This document shows, one piece after another, positions 4,814-12,143 of a DNA stretch of 36,735 nt. Source of the stretch: a virus; IMG/VR virus record IMGVR_UViG_3300031951_000571, positions 1 to 36,735 of that record. One strand, written 5' to 3'. Position numbers and translations under genes: made by a program. Every line of letters begins with the position of its first letter. Positions within the stretch are counted from its first letter, which is position 1. Under the pieces are notes generated by a model. The model made no database searches and was not told the origin of the DNA. It saw nothing but the letters and a program-made list of their open reading frames with translations.

Positions 4814-6682
4814 ATGCAGTTAACTTCGGAATCTATAGCACGCCATCTAGGCGGCGCATCAAAATCTGGCGACAACTGGTCGTGCCGCTGTCCAGCGCAC
4901 GAAGACCAGCGCGCGTCGCTATCTATCAAAGAAGAGTCCAACGGCAAGCTTCTAGTCCACTGTCATGCAGGCTGCGCACAGGCGGACGTGGTGGCAGAAC
5001 TCAAGGCGCGCGGTCTTTGGAACACACCTAAAACAGTCATTTCACCGGATCCATTACCGGTGCAAATCAATCTGGGGCAAGGAAAAGGCCAGGTCATTGC
5101 CGAGTACAGCTACACCGACGAGCATGGCCAGCTGCTCTACCAGGCACTGAGGTATGTGCCGAAGGATTTTAGGCAGCGCGCACCAATCAATGGCAGCGGG
5201 TGGACCTGGTCAATCAAGGGTGTGCGCCGGGTGCTGTATCGGCTACCCGAAGTTCTTGCCGCCATCGCAGAGGGCAAAACGGTTTATGTCTGCGAGGGCG
5301 AGAAGGACGTTGAGGTAGCGCGGTCCTTGGGTCTGGTTGCGACCTGCAATGCGATGGGTGCGGACAACGGGTCCGGCAACAAGTGGCTGCCGGAGTTCGG
5401 GGAACTCTTGCGGGGCGCAGATGTCGTGGTCGTGCCGGACCAGGACGAGCCTGGCGGGCGTCACGCTGAATGGGTAATTAGTACCCTGCGAGACAAGGCG
5501 CGCAGCGTCAGAGTCGTCAATCCTACGTCAGGTAAAGACTTGGCCGACTGGATCGAAGCGGGCGCTACTGTTGATGACATTGTCAACAATACAGTCGATG
5601 CGTTTGATGTAGATCAATCCAGTAACGACAATCCCGGCAACTTCCCATTTTTTGATGTGTCAGATTTGATCGCTGACATTAAGCCCATTGACTGGCTGGT
5701 GCGCGATGCGTTTGAGGCGGATTCCCTGGCGCTGATCTACGGGCAACCGGGCGGCGGCAAATCTTTTTTTGCAGTCGACATTGCTTGCGCAATTGCCACC
5801 GGCAACGCGTTCTTTGAGCGCCAGGTCAAGCAGGGGCCGGTGTTCTATATCGCCGGCGAAGGCCACAACGGTCTGGCCAGGCGATTCAAAGCCTGGGAAG
5901 TGTCCCACGGTGTCCCGATTGTCCCAGGGACACTGTTCAAGTCGGGCGGCGCCATGGCGGCGCTTGATGAGGACAGCATCCGCGCGGTGTATGAGCAGAT
6001 CGCACGCACGTGCGACGCCAGTGGTCAGGCACCGGCCTTCATTTGCATCGATACCTTGGCCCGTAACTTTGGCGCCGGCGACGAAAACTCCACTGAAGAC
6101 ATGTCGGTCTTCATCTCCCACCTGGACAAATGGCTGCGCCGGCCGTTTGGCTGCTGCGTGGCGACCGTCCATCACGCCGGGCACAACATGGAGCGGGCGC
6201 GCGGATCCTCGGCATTAAAAGCCGCGGTGGACGCGGAGTGCGAAGTCTCGCGGGATGACTCGGGCCTGGTCCGGGTGCGCTTTACAAAGATGAAAGACGC
6301 CGAGATTCCGCCCGAGATGATGCTGAAGTTAAAGGGCGTCGAGCTGCCCGGTTTGTTGGATGAAGACGGCAACCCGGTGACCTCCGCGGTGCTGGACGTG
6401 GCCGGCGACATGATCCATTCGCAGCTGGCCAAGCGCACCGACGGCACCCAGATCACGGCCATCGACGTGTTGAAGATCCTTGACCAGAAGTGGCACACGG
6501 CTCGCCAGCTGGAGGATCCGCTGATGGTATCGAAGTCCACTGCTGGGCGCGTCATGGGCGCATTGAAGCGCTTGGGATTTATAGGCGAGCAGGGCATCAC
6601 GCAGGCTGGATTGGATGAGCTCTCGCGCGCCGGGCACGAGATTTTGGGGCACGGCAAACCTGTTTGGAAGAGATCAAAGTGA
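4814..6682 (+). CDS. Primase-helicase (zinc ribbon, Toprim, RecA-fold ATPase)
   Basis: The 622-residue replication protein has three parts. Residues 24-54 form a zinc ribbon (CRCPAH, then HCHAGC; C24/C26, H29, C50, C54) like the CHC2 primase finger. Residues 155-250 form a Toprim domain with CEGEKD (E161) and VVVPDQDEPG (D209, D211), as in DnaG/T7 gp4-type primases. Residues 300-480 form a RepA/AAA_25-type ATPase with Walker A GQPGGGKS (310-317), the strand FICIDTLARNFG and TVHHAGH. The last 100 residues contain a winged-helix-like segment (STAGRVMGALKRLGFIGEQG). It probably primes and unwinds at the phage origin. ACGGGG before the ATG is the ribosome binding site. TGTCCCA-type elements lie before the gene, inside it near 5901 and in an array just after it, suggesting that it may bind them. 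No polymerase is present, so host polymerase is likely recruited. Confidence 0.9.
   Translation: MQLTSESIARHLGGASKSGDNWSCRCPAHEDQRASLSIKEESNGKLLVHCHAGCAQADVVAELKARGLWNTPKTVISPDPLPVQINLGQGKGQVIAEYSYTDEHGQLLYQALRYVPKDFRQRAPINGSGWTWSIKGVRRVLYRLPEVLAAIAEGKTVYVCEGEKDVEVARSLGLVATCNAMGADNGSGNKWLPEFGELLRGADVVVVPDQDEPGGRHAEWVISTLRDKARSVRVVNPTSGKDLADWIEAGATVDDIVNNTVDAFDVDQSSNDNPGNFPFFDVSDLIADIKPIDWLVRDAFEADSLALIYGQPGGGKSFFAVDIACAIATGNAFFERQVKQGPVFYIAGEGHNGLARRFKAWEVSHGVPIVPGTLFKSGGAMAALDEDSIRAVYEQIARTCDASGQAPAFICIDTLARNFGAGDENSTEDMSVFISHLDKWLRRPFGCCVATVHHAGHNMERARGSSALKAAVDAECEVSRDDSGLVRVRFTKMKDAEIPPEMMLKLKGVELPGLLDEDGNPVTSAVLDVAGDMIHSQLAKRTDGTQITAIDVLKILDQKWHTARQLEDPLMVSKSTAGRVMGALKRLGFIGEQGITQAGLDELSRAGHEILGHGKPVWKRSK
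5901..5932. repeat. Phased TGTCCC cluster inside the primase-helicase gene
   Basis: TGTCCCA (5901), TGTCCCG (5911) and TGTCCCA (5920) start 10 and 9 bp apart. The last runs into GGGACA to make a 13-bp near-palindrome, TGTCCCAGGGACA. This is the same heptamer as in the array at 6713-6908. Helical phasing inside a coding region suggests a protein-binding site rather than chance. Confidence 0.6.
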
Positions 6683-6712
6683 CAAGTGTTTTGTCAGGAT
6701 TTTGTAAGAAAA

Positions 6713-6908
6713 GTGTCCCAGAAACGCCTGGGACACCTTGTGATTGGACTGTCCCAGACTTGCTGGGACAAGAGTGGACACTAACCGTAAAACGTAGCAA
6801 ACGTGCGGTAGTTTTGTCCCAAAACGATCTGGGACACCTTGGGACGGTCAGTGTCCCATGTCCCACCACCTTATATAAGGTGGGACAGTATGGGACACCC
6901 CTGGGACA
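6713..6908. repeat. Array of TGTCCCA/TGGGACA elements, candidate origin or regulator-binding site
   Basis: This noncoding stretch holds eleven exact heptamers: TGTCCCA at 6714, 6750, 6815, 6852 and 6859, and TGGGACA at 6729, 6764, 6830, 6881, 6891 and 6902. They form perfect hairpins (9-bp stem 6713-6721/6728-6736; 8-bp stem 6750-6757/6763-6770; 7-bp stem 6815-6821/6830-6836) and a larger one around the 18-bp palindrome CCACCTTATATAAGGTGG (6866-6883). Three direct copies end the array at 10-11 bp spacing. CTGGGACACCTTG occurs twice, 101 bp apart. The AT-rich TTATATAA centre could be an unwinding site. Likely roles are iterons for the primase-helicase or an operator for the operon; neither is shown by sequence alone. 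Confidence 0.8.
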
Positions 6909-6930
6909 GGCTTAAAAAAGGAGAGCAAAA

Positions 6931-7158
6931 ATGACAATTTTTATCCCGGTGCTTTTCTTGTGCATCGCTGGCAATTGCGAGTTCATGCAGCAGACGCGCT
7001 ACTTCACGAGCGAGGCGCTGTGCCAGGAAGTCCTGGTTGAGCAAAAGCAAAAAATGCACAACATGGCAACAGCATTGAACGAGGTGATTACGCAGATGGA
7101 AGGCACCTGCATTGACGCAACCATCCAAAGCACCATGATGGTCAAGGGGAAGCGATGA
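6931..7158 (+). CDS. Small Cys-containing hypothetical protein, possibly exported
   Basis: A 75-residue protein beginning MTIFIPVLFLCIAGNCEFMQ, a hydrophobic N-terminus that could act as a signal or anchor segment. It is followed by TRYFTSEALCQEVLVEQKQK and GTCIDATI, giving four cysteines (C11, C16, C31, and one near C59). The YFTSEALC element with a later GTCI resembles small phage proteins of unknown function that may be disulphide-bonded in the periplasm. A strong AAAAAAGGAGAG ribosome binding site precedes it, right after the repeat array. It overlaps rusA by ATGA, so it is in the same transcription unit. Confidence 0.65.
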   Translation: MTIFIPVLFLCIAGNCEFMQQTRYFTSEALCQEVLVEQKQKMHNMATALNEVITQMEGTCIDATIQSTMMVKGKR

Positions 7159-7520
7159 TCAACCTCACCTTACCGTACCCACCTTCGGGCAACACGATGT
7201 GGCGCAAAGGGCAAGGCAGGACTTATCTGGGCGAGAAGGCCAAAGGGTTCTATCGCGACGTGCAGTACGCCGTCATGCAGCAGGGCAAGATGGTTAACCT
7301 GGATGTGCCCGTTATAGTCGAGTGCCGGCTGTATCCGCCAGACAATCGCCGACGCGATTTGGATAATGCCTGGAAGGTTTTGGCCGACAGTCTGACTCGA
7401 GCGCGAGTGTGGCAGGATGATCACCAGGTGCGCAGCTTGCATTTGGTCTGGCAGGATCCCGAGCCAGGCGGAAAGGTCGAGATCACAATTGCCTTGCATG
7501 GTGAGAGAATCGCATCATGA
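7155..7520 (+). CDS. rusA: RusA-family Holliday junction resolvase
   Basis: The 121-residue product matches the RusA family along its length: N-terminal LPYPPSGNTMWR, the central PDNRRRDLDN (D68 and D70, the DxD of the active site), WQDD (D88/D89, third acidic position) and a terminal strand GGKVEITI. RusA enzymes are homodimeric nucleases that cut four-way DNA junctions, here probably resolving recombination or replication intermediates before packaging. The gene is coupled to its neighbours by ATGA overlaps on both sides, and precedes the terminase genes, as often seen in phages where branched DNA must be trimmed for packaging. Confidence 0.92.
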   Translation: MINLTLPYPPSGNTMWRKGQGRTYLGEKAKGFYRDVQYAVMQQGKMVNLDVPVIVECRLYPPDNRRRDLDNAWKVLADSLTRARVWQDDHQVRSLHLVWQDPEPGGKVEITIALHGERIAS

Positions 7521-7843
7521 TCAGAAAATTACCGATACTTACCGACATGGCAACTGAAGAATTGACAGGCCGCGATCGATCGGAGGCAAACCTACGCAAG
7601 GGCGGAGGCCGACCGAAGGGAAAGCCGAACAAAGTTAACGGCGATGTGAAGGCTATGGTACTGGGCGCGCTGGAACAAGTCGGCGGCCAGCAGTACTTGG
7701 CCGAGCAGGCCGAGGCTAACCCGACGGCGTTCATGTCCCTGGTGGGCAAGGTGCTACCGCGTGAGATGAAGGCCGAGGTATCCGGCGCGATTGAGTTGGT
7801 GCTGGCAGAGAAGCTCAAGCAGGCACGCGAACGTGTCTACTGA
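7517..7843 (+). CDS. Putative terminase small subunit
   Basis: A 108-residue protein directly before the large terminase. Residues 25-45 are basic with KGGGRPKGKPNK, a DNA-binding tail seen in DUF5681-like phage proteins; residues 45-100 are helical (VKAMVLGALEQVGGQQYLAEQ, NPTAFMSLVGKVLPREMKAE). Size, position, helical nature and overlap with the large subunit gene favour the DNA-recognition subunit of the packaging motor. No classical HTH can be picked out with confidence, so the name rests largely on context. Confidence 0.65.
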   Translation: MIRKLPILTDMATEELTGRDRSEANLRKGGGRPKGKPNKVNGDVKAMVLGALEQVGGQQYLAEQAEANPTAFMSLVGKVLPREMKAEVSGAIELVLAEKLKQARERVY

Positions 7844-9305
7844 CGTTCAGCACGAGCTGATCGACTTCATTGCCGGGTTCACGCACAACCCGCTCGGGTT
7901 TGTGCTGGCTGCGTTTGAGTGGGGCCAGGGCGAGCTGGTCGGCTTTGATGGACCTGACGAGTGGCAGCGTGATGCACTGATTGAGATCGGCAAGCGGCTG
8001 CAGGCCGGCATGTCGGCTGATGAGGCGATCCAGCTGGCGATTGCGTCTGGCCACGGCATCGGCAAGTCAGCGCTGGTGTCCTGGCTGATCTTGTGGGCGA
8101 TCGCCACCCACGAGGACACCAAGGGCGTGGTGACTGCCAACACCGAGAACCAGCTCAAAACCAAAACCTGGGCGGAGCTGGCCAAGTGGCACCGCATCTG
8201 CCTGGTGCGCCACTGGTTTGAGCTGACCGCCACGGCGCTGTTTTCCAAGGATCCAGCGCACGAGAAGACCTGGCGCATCGACATGGTGGCCTGGTCCGAG
8301 CGCAACACCGAAGCGTTTGCCGGCTTGCACAACAAGGGCAAGCGCATCTTGCTGGTGTTCGATGAGGCGTCCGCCATCCCTGACCTGATCTGGGAAGTCT
8401 CGGAGGGTGCGCTGACTGACGCCAACACCGAGATCATCTGGTGCTGCTTTGGTAACCCGACCTTAAACACCGGGCGGTTTCGTGAATGCTTTGGGCGCTT
8501 TCGCCACCGGTGGATCACCCGGCAGATCGATAGCCGCACCGTGGCCATGACGAACAAGGCCCAGCTGCAGAAGTGGGTCGACGATTACGGCGAGGACTCC
8601 GACTTTGTGCGCGTGCGTGTGCGCGGCGTGTTCCCGTCGAGCTCGGCCAATGCGCTGATTGGACCCGAGGACGTCGAGCGCGCTATGTCGCGCCACTACG
8701 ATGTGACACAGTACGAGTTTGCCGCCAAGATCCTGGGCGTGGACGTGGCTAGGCAGGGCGACGACAGCTCGGTGATCTACCCGCGCCAGGGCAGAGTGGC
8801 ATTTAAGCCACGCCTTTTGCGCATCCCGGACACCATGTTGGTCGCCCAGCAGGTGGCCCTGTCGATGGACAAGTGGAAGCCGGACGCTGTGTTTGTTGAC
8901 TCGACCGGCGGCTATGGCGTTGGGGTCGTGGATGCGCTGCGCCAGATCAACAAGACGCCGATCGAGGTGTACTTCAGCGGCAAGCCGCTCGATGGCCGGT
9001 ACTTCAACAAGCGAAGCGAGATGTGGTTTGAGATGGCCAAGTGGATCAAGGATGGCGGTGCGCTGCCGCGGGATAGGGAGCTGGCCGAGGAGCTGATCGC
9101 GGCCACCTACACTTTCCAGGGCGACAAGTTCAGATTGTGCGACAAGGACGACATCAAGGATTTGATTGGGCGAAGCCCGGACAAGGCTGACGCACTGGCA
9201 TTGACCTTTGCTTACCCGGTGTCGCCGAGCCTGGCGCACATTCATCCGAGTCTGGGGCAGATGGCAGCAGCGGTGACTGAATACGATCCGCTGCAAAGCG
9301 CTTGA
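7833..9305 (+). CDS. terL: Terminase large subunit
   Basis: The DNA-packaging ATPase/nuclease. From the GTG start at 7833 it has 490 residues. Walker A is SGHGIGKSA (residues 72-80), Walker B LLVFDEAS (D177, E178). The RNase H-like nuclease shows GVDVARQGDD (D304), FVDSTGG (D356) and DKADALAL (D453), the three acidic metal-binding positions. The GTG start gives the sequence MSTDVQHELIDF and overlaps the small subunit gene by 11 bp; an ATG at 7791 would add a spurious-looking Trp/Ser-rich stretch, so I prefer GTG. It works at the portal to translocate DNA and cut concatemers. Whether it packages by headful or at fixed sites cannot be told here. Confidence 0.93.
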   Translation: MSTDVQHELIDFIAGFTHNPLGFVLAAFEWGQGELVGFDGPDEWQRDALIEIGKRLQAGMSADEAIQLAIASGHGIGKSALVSWLILWAIATHEDTKGVVTANTENQLKTKTWAELAKWHRICLVRHWFELTATALFSKDPAHEKTWRIDMVAWSERNTEAFAGLHNKGKRILLVFDEASAIPDLIWEVSEGALTDANTEIIWCCFGNPTLNTGRFRECFGRFRHRWITRQIDSRTVAMTNKAQLQKWVDDYGEDSDFVRVRVRGVFPSSSANALIGPEDVERAMSRHYDVTQYEFAAKILGVDVARQGDDSSVIYPRQGRVAFKPRLLRIPDTMLVAQQVALSMDKWKPDAVFVDSTGGYGVGVVDALRQINKTPIEVYFSGKPLDGRYFNKRSEMWFEMAKWIKDGGALPRDRELAEELIAATYTFQGDKFRLCDKDDIKDLIGRSPDKADALALTFAYPVSPSLAHIHPSLGQMAAAVTEYDPLQSA

Positions 9306-9321
9306 TTATTCTGGGCAAATT

Positions 9322-9333
9322 GGTGCGATAATC
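9322..9333 (+). promoter_or_regulatory. Extended -10 promoter for late genes
   Basis: GGTGCGATAATC is identical to the 12-mer at 4686-4697, again with a TG-extended GATAAT box, with TTGATT at 9302 (19-bp spacer). It lies in the only real gap in the rightward block, 34 bp before the first structural gene, so it is likely a late or structural promoter. Confidence 0.55.
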
Positions 9334-9366
9334 CGTGCACGTTGTGATATTCACATGAGGTGATCT

Positions 9367-9576
9367 ATGTGCTTTGGTGGCAGCTCAAAACCCCCACCGC
9401 CTCCGCCTCCGCCACCGGTAGCGCCGGTCGAGCAGGAGCAGGCTGTTCAGGATTCTATGGACCGTGAGCGCCGCCGTCAGGCAGCTGCCATGGGTCAGCA
9501 ATCAACGATTCTGACAAGCGGCATGGGCGTGCAGGCGCCTGCGGCGACGACTCAAAAAACTTTGCTAGGAGCATGA
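9367..9576 (+). CDS. Small proline-rich MCF-type protein (copy 1)
   Basis: A 69-residue protein starting MCFGGS, followed by a run of nine prolines, a charged helix (EQAVQDSMDRERRRQAAAMG) and a conserved-looking end, TQKTLLGA. Small proteins with an MCF start and a T-LLG end occur upstream of portal genes in podovirus-like phages, but I know of no established role. The next gene encodes a clear paralogue. The N-terminal Met-Cys is not preceded by a signal peptide, so it is not a lipoprotein. ATGAGGTGATCT gives a reasonable ribosome binding site. A structural or assembly role is inferred from position. Confidence 0.65.
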   Translation: MCFGGSSKPPPPPPPPPVAPVEQEQAVQDSMDRERRRQAAAMGQQSTILTSGMGVQAPAATTQKTLLGA

Positions 9577-9577
9577 C

Positions 9578-9772
9578 ATGTGTTTTTTTGGACGTAGCAG
9601 ATCGCAGCCAGCACCAGTGCCAGCACCTGTTGCGCAGCCTGCAGCCACGCCTGCGGTAGACGTAAACGCGGAGCAGGATGAGCAACGCCGGCGCATGGCT
9701 GCAATGGACGCTAACACCCAGGACAGTATGGCCGCAGCCACTGCAGCACCTAAGACCGTGCTGGGTGGCTGA
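9578..9772 (+). CDS. Small MCF-type protein (copy 2, paralogue)
   Basis: The 64-residue product starts MCFFGRSRSQP and ends PKTVLGG. It shares with the previous gene an MCF-G start, a Pro/Ala-rich linker, a helix with EQDEQRRRMAAMDANTQDSM and a TLLGA/TVLGG end, so the two are diverged tandem duplicates. TAGGAG lies 7 bp before the ATG, inside the end of copy 1, and the genes are separated by one base. The function is unknown; tandem copies in the head operon suggest a virion or assembly component. Confidence 0.65.
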   Translation: MCFFGRSRSQPAPVPAPVAQPAATPAVDVNAEQDEQRRRMAAMDANTQDSMAAATAAPKTVLGG

Positions 9773-9774
9773 TT

Positions 9775-10107
9775 GTGTGTTTGCCTGGCATGCAGCGATC
9801 AGCGCCGCCAGCGCAAGCAGCGCAGCAGGTATTCAATGCCGAGAGCTCTGGGTATGACTACAAAACCGCAACGGCTGCTGGCATGGGTCCAGCAGCCAGC
9901 GGCGAGAACCAAGGCCACTGGGGATCGGTCACGATGGCCAGTGATGCGGACAAGAAGAAGTACGGCTTGCCAGACGAGAGCTACCTGCTGTTGAAAGGCA
10001 AGTCACACAAGACCTGGGACTTAGCAGTCAAGGGCGAGGAAGAACGCGGGTTTGAGGTAAAGAAATACGGTAACCGCTACTACTCCGTGCCAAAGGGAAC
10101 GAAGTGA
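9775..10107 (+). CDS. Small protein with MC start, upstream of portal
   Basis: A 110-residue protein. The GTG at 9775 gives MCLPGMQRSAPP, which echoes the MCF-G starts of the two genes before it and is the reason for choosing this start; an ATG at 9790 is the alternative. A Pro/Ala segment is followed by residues 35-110 with AESSGYDYKTA, ESYLLLKGKSHKTWDLAVKGEEERGFEV and KKYGNRYYSVPKG, likely a small alpha/beta domain. It overlaps the portal start by one base. It is not recognised; it may be a virion component or modify head assembly. Confidence 0.6.
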   Translation: MCLPGMQRSAPPAQAAQQVFNAESSGYDYKTATAAGMGPAASGENQGHWGSVTMASDADKKKYGLPDESYLLLKGKSHKTWDLAVKGEEERGFEVKKYGNRYYSVPKGTK

Positions 10108-11771
10108 TGGAAACAAAGCGCGAACAGTTTAACCGCCGCCTCGGCTCATTAAAGACCGAGCGATCGTCGTTTATCGAGCACTGGCGAGAGCTGTCTGACT
10201 ACATCCTGCCGCGCCAATCCCGTTTTGTTGTCACCGATCGCAACCGGGGCGACCGCAAGAATTCCAAGATCGTCGATAACACCGCAACACTGGCGGTGCG
10301 CACACTGGCCTCCGGCATGATGTCGGGCATCACGTCACCTGCGCGCCCGTGGTTCTCGCTGCGCACGCCCGATCCTGGCTTAAACGAATTCAAGCCGGTC
10401 AAGATGTGGCTGGACCTGGTGCGCACGCGCATGACTGAAGTCTTCCTGCGCAGCAATCTGTACACCACGCTGCCCATTACCTACGGTGACTTAGGTGTTT
10501 TTGGCACCAATGCGTTTGCGGTGCTCGAGGACCAAGAGGATGTGATCCGCTGCTACCCATATCCGATTGGCAGCTACATGCTGGGCGTGTCGTACCGCGG
10601 CAATGTCGACACGTGCTACCGTGAGTTTCAAATGTCGGTGTCGCAGGTGGTGGGCCAGTTCGGCATCGATCAAGTATCGGAAACAGTCAAGAACCTCTAC
10701 GAGCGCGGCAACAAGGACGCCTGGATCGATGTGATCCACGTGGTTGAGCCCAATCAAGAGTACGACCAGCGCCGGCCAGCATCGAAGTACAAGCGTTTTC
10801 GTAGCGTTTACTACGAGGCAGGCAACAACCAGGACAAGTTTCTGCGCGAGTCTGGCTTTGATGACTTCCCGCTGATGGCGCCTCGCTGGGCGCTGACGGG
10901 CGAGGACATCTACGGCTATTCGCCAGCGATGGATGCGTTAGGCGACATCAAAGCGCTGCAGCTCGAGCAGCGACGCAAGGCCCAGGCAATCGACAAGCTA
11001 GTCAACCCACCGATGACGGCGCCTTCATCGCTGCGCAACCAGCGCGCCAGCCTTCTGCCAGGGGATGTGACCTACGTGGATGTGCAGCAAGGCGGCCAGG
11101 GATTTGCGCCTGCCTACCAAATCAACCCGCGTATCAACGAGCTGATGATGGACATTCAGGAGAACCAGGGCCGCATTCGCCGTGCGTTCTTCGAGGATTT
11201 GTTCCTGATGATTGCCAACGATTCGCGCAGCAACATCACCGCCCGCGAGATCCAAGAGCGCCACGAAGAGAAGCTTTTGATGCTCGGTCCCGTGCTTGAG
11301 CGTCTAAACGATGAGCTGCTGGACCCGCTGATTGATCGCGCATTTAACATCATGATGAAGGTCGGCATGATCCCGCCGCCGCCCAAAGAGCTGCAGGGCA
11401 TAGATCTGTCGGTCGAGTACATCAGCGTGATGGCCCAGGCCATGAAGATGGTGGGCATCTCATCGATTGAGCGCACGATGCAGTTTGCCGGCCAGATGGC
11501 GCAAGCCAACCCGCAGGTGCTCGACAAAATCGATTTTGACCAAGCGCTTGACGAGTACAGCTCAATGCTTGGCGTGCCACCGTCGATCATCAAAGACGAC
11601 GCCGAAGTGGCAGAGGTGCGAGCCCAGCGTGCCCAGCAGCAGAACTCGATGATGGCCATGCAAATGGCGCAGCAGGGCGCGCAAAGCGCGAAGACCCTTT
11701 CCGAGACAGAAGTCACTGATGAGAATGCGCTGACCAACATGATCAACAACCTGCGCGGCGCGCCCGCGTGA
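10107..11771 (+). CDS. Portal protein (T7-like head-tail connector)
   Basis: The 554-residue protein is a portal of the T7/podovirus connector type, which forms the dodecameric ring at one vertex through which DNA enters and leaves. The N-terminal part with FNRRLGSLKTERSSFIEHWR, then LPRQSRF, ASGMMSGITSPARPWFSL and YGDLGVFGTNAF, is typical of this family. The C-terminal region (NITAREIQERHEEKLLMLGPV) is the long helix of the crown/stem, and the last 50 residues are Met/Gln-rich. Length is usual for T7 gp8-like portals. I chose the ATG at 10107, which overlaps the preceding TGA; a GTG one codon earlier is possible. Confidence 0.92.
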   Translation: METKREQFNRRLGSLKTERSSFIEHWRELSDYILPRQSRFVVTDRNRGDRKNSKIVDNTATLAVRTLASGMMSGITSPARPWFSLRTPDPGLNEFKPVKMWLDLVRTRMTEVFLRSNLYTTLPITYGDLGVFGTNAFAVLEDQEDVIRCYPYPIGSYMLGVSYRGNVDTCYREFQMSVSQVVGQFGIDQVSETVKNLYERGNKDAWIDVIHVVEPNQEYDQRRPASKYKRFRSVYYEAGNNQDKFLRESGFDDFPLMAPRWALTGEDIYGYSPAMDALGDIKALQLEQRRKAQAIDKLVNPPMTAPSSLRNQRASLLPGDVTYVDVQQGGQGFAPAYQINPRINELMMDIQENQGRIRRAFFEDLFLMIANDSRSNITAREIQERHEEKLLMLGPVLERLNDELLDPLIDRAFNIMMKVGMIPPPPKELQGIDLSVEYISVMAQAMKMVGISSIERTMQFAGQMAQANPQVLDKIDFDQALDEYSSMLGVPPSIIKDDAEVAEVRAQRAQQQNSMMAMQMAQQGAQSAKTLSETEVTDENALTNMINNLRGAPA

Positions 11772-11784
11772 TAAAGGAGATGCC

Positions 11785-11823
11785 ATGAAGAAGGGCTACG
11801 GCAAGAAGCCGCCAAAGAAATGA
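11785..11823 (+). CDS. 12-residue lysine-rich peptide
   Basis: AAAGGAGATGCC is an excellent ribosome binding site before an ATG whose frame encodes MKKGYGKKPPKK and ends in ATGA overlapping the next gene. Either it is a real basic micropeptide or a translational coupler that brings ribosomes to the Bbp19-like gene. The strong signal has no other use, because the next ATG is 35 bp further on. Short basic GYGKKP-type peptides also occur as N-termini of phage head proteins, so a decayed N-terminus is another option. Confidence 0.45.
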   Translation: MKKGYGKKPPKK

Positions 11824-12143
11824 GCGACAAGGACAAAAGTTTCAACGCGGCTGAAGAGTCGCAGGTCAAGGATCGCAAGCGCAAAGATGAGCGCTTGCGC
11901 GACATCGAGCTGGCGGACATGAAGAAGATGATGTCCACCCGCGAAGGTCGCCGATTTGTGTGGCGTTTGCTCGACCGGGCTGGTGTGTTTCGCACATCGT
12001 TTACGGGAAACAGCACCACGTTTTTTAATGAAGGCCAGCGCAACATCGGCCTCATTGTTTTGGCGGACGTGATGGCAGCAGCTGCTGACCAGTACGTCGT
12101 GATGATGAACGAATCCAAAGAGGATGACAGAACCAATGGCTGA
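11820..12143 (+). CDS. Bbp19-like phage protein
   Basis: A 107-residue protein whose second half, RFVWRLLDRAGVFRTSFTGN then TTFFNEGQRNIGL, is the hallmark of a small family found between portal and scaffold genes of BPP-1-like and other podoviruses (Bbp19 type). The first 45 residues are highly charged and helical. The family role is not settled; position suggests head assembly. It is coupled to the 12-residue peptide by ATGA and overlaps the scaffold gene by 8 bp. Confidence 0.75.
   Translation: MSDKDKSFNAAEESQVKDRKRKDERLRDIELADMKKMMSTREGRRFVWRLLDRAGVFRTSFTGNSTTFFNEGQRNIGLIVLADVMAAAADQYVVMMNESKEDDRTNG

Noticed and set aside
6664-6915. Open frame of 83 residues running through the heptamer array
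   Set aside because: It starts with TTG inside the primase gene, has no ribosome binding site, and its sequence simply reflects the TGTCCCA repeats.
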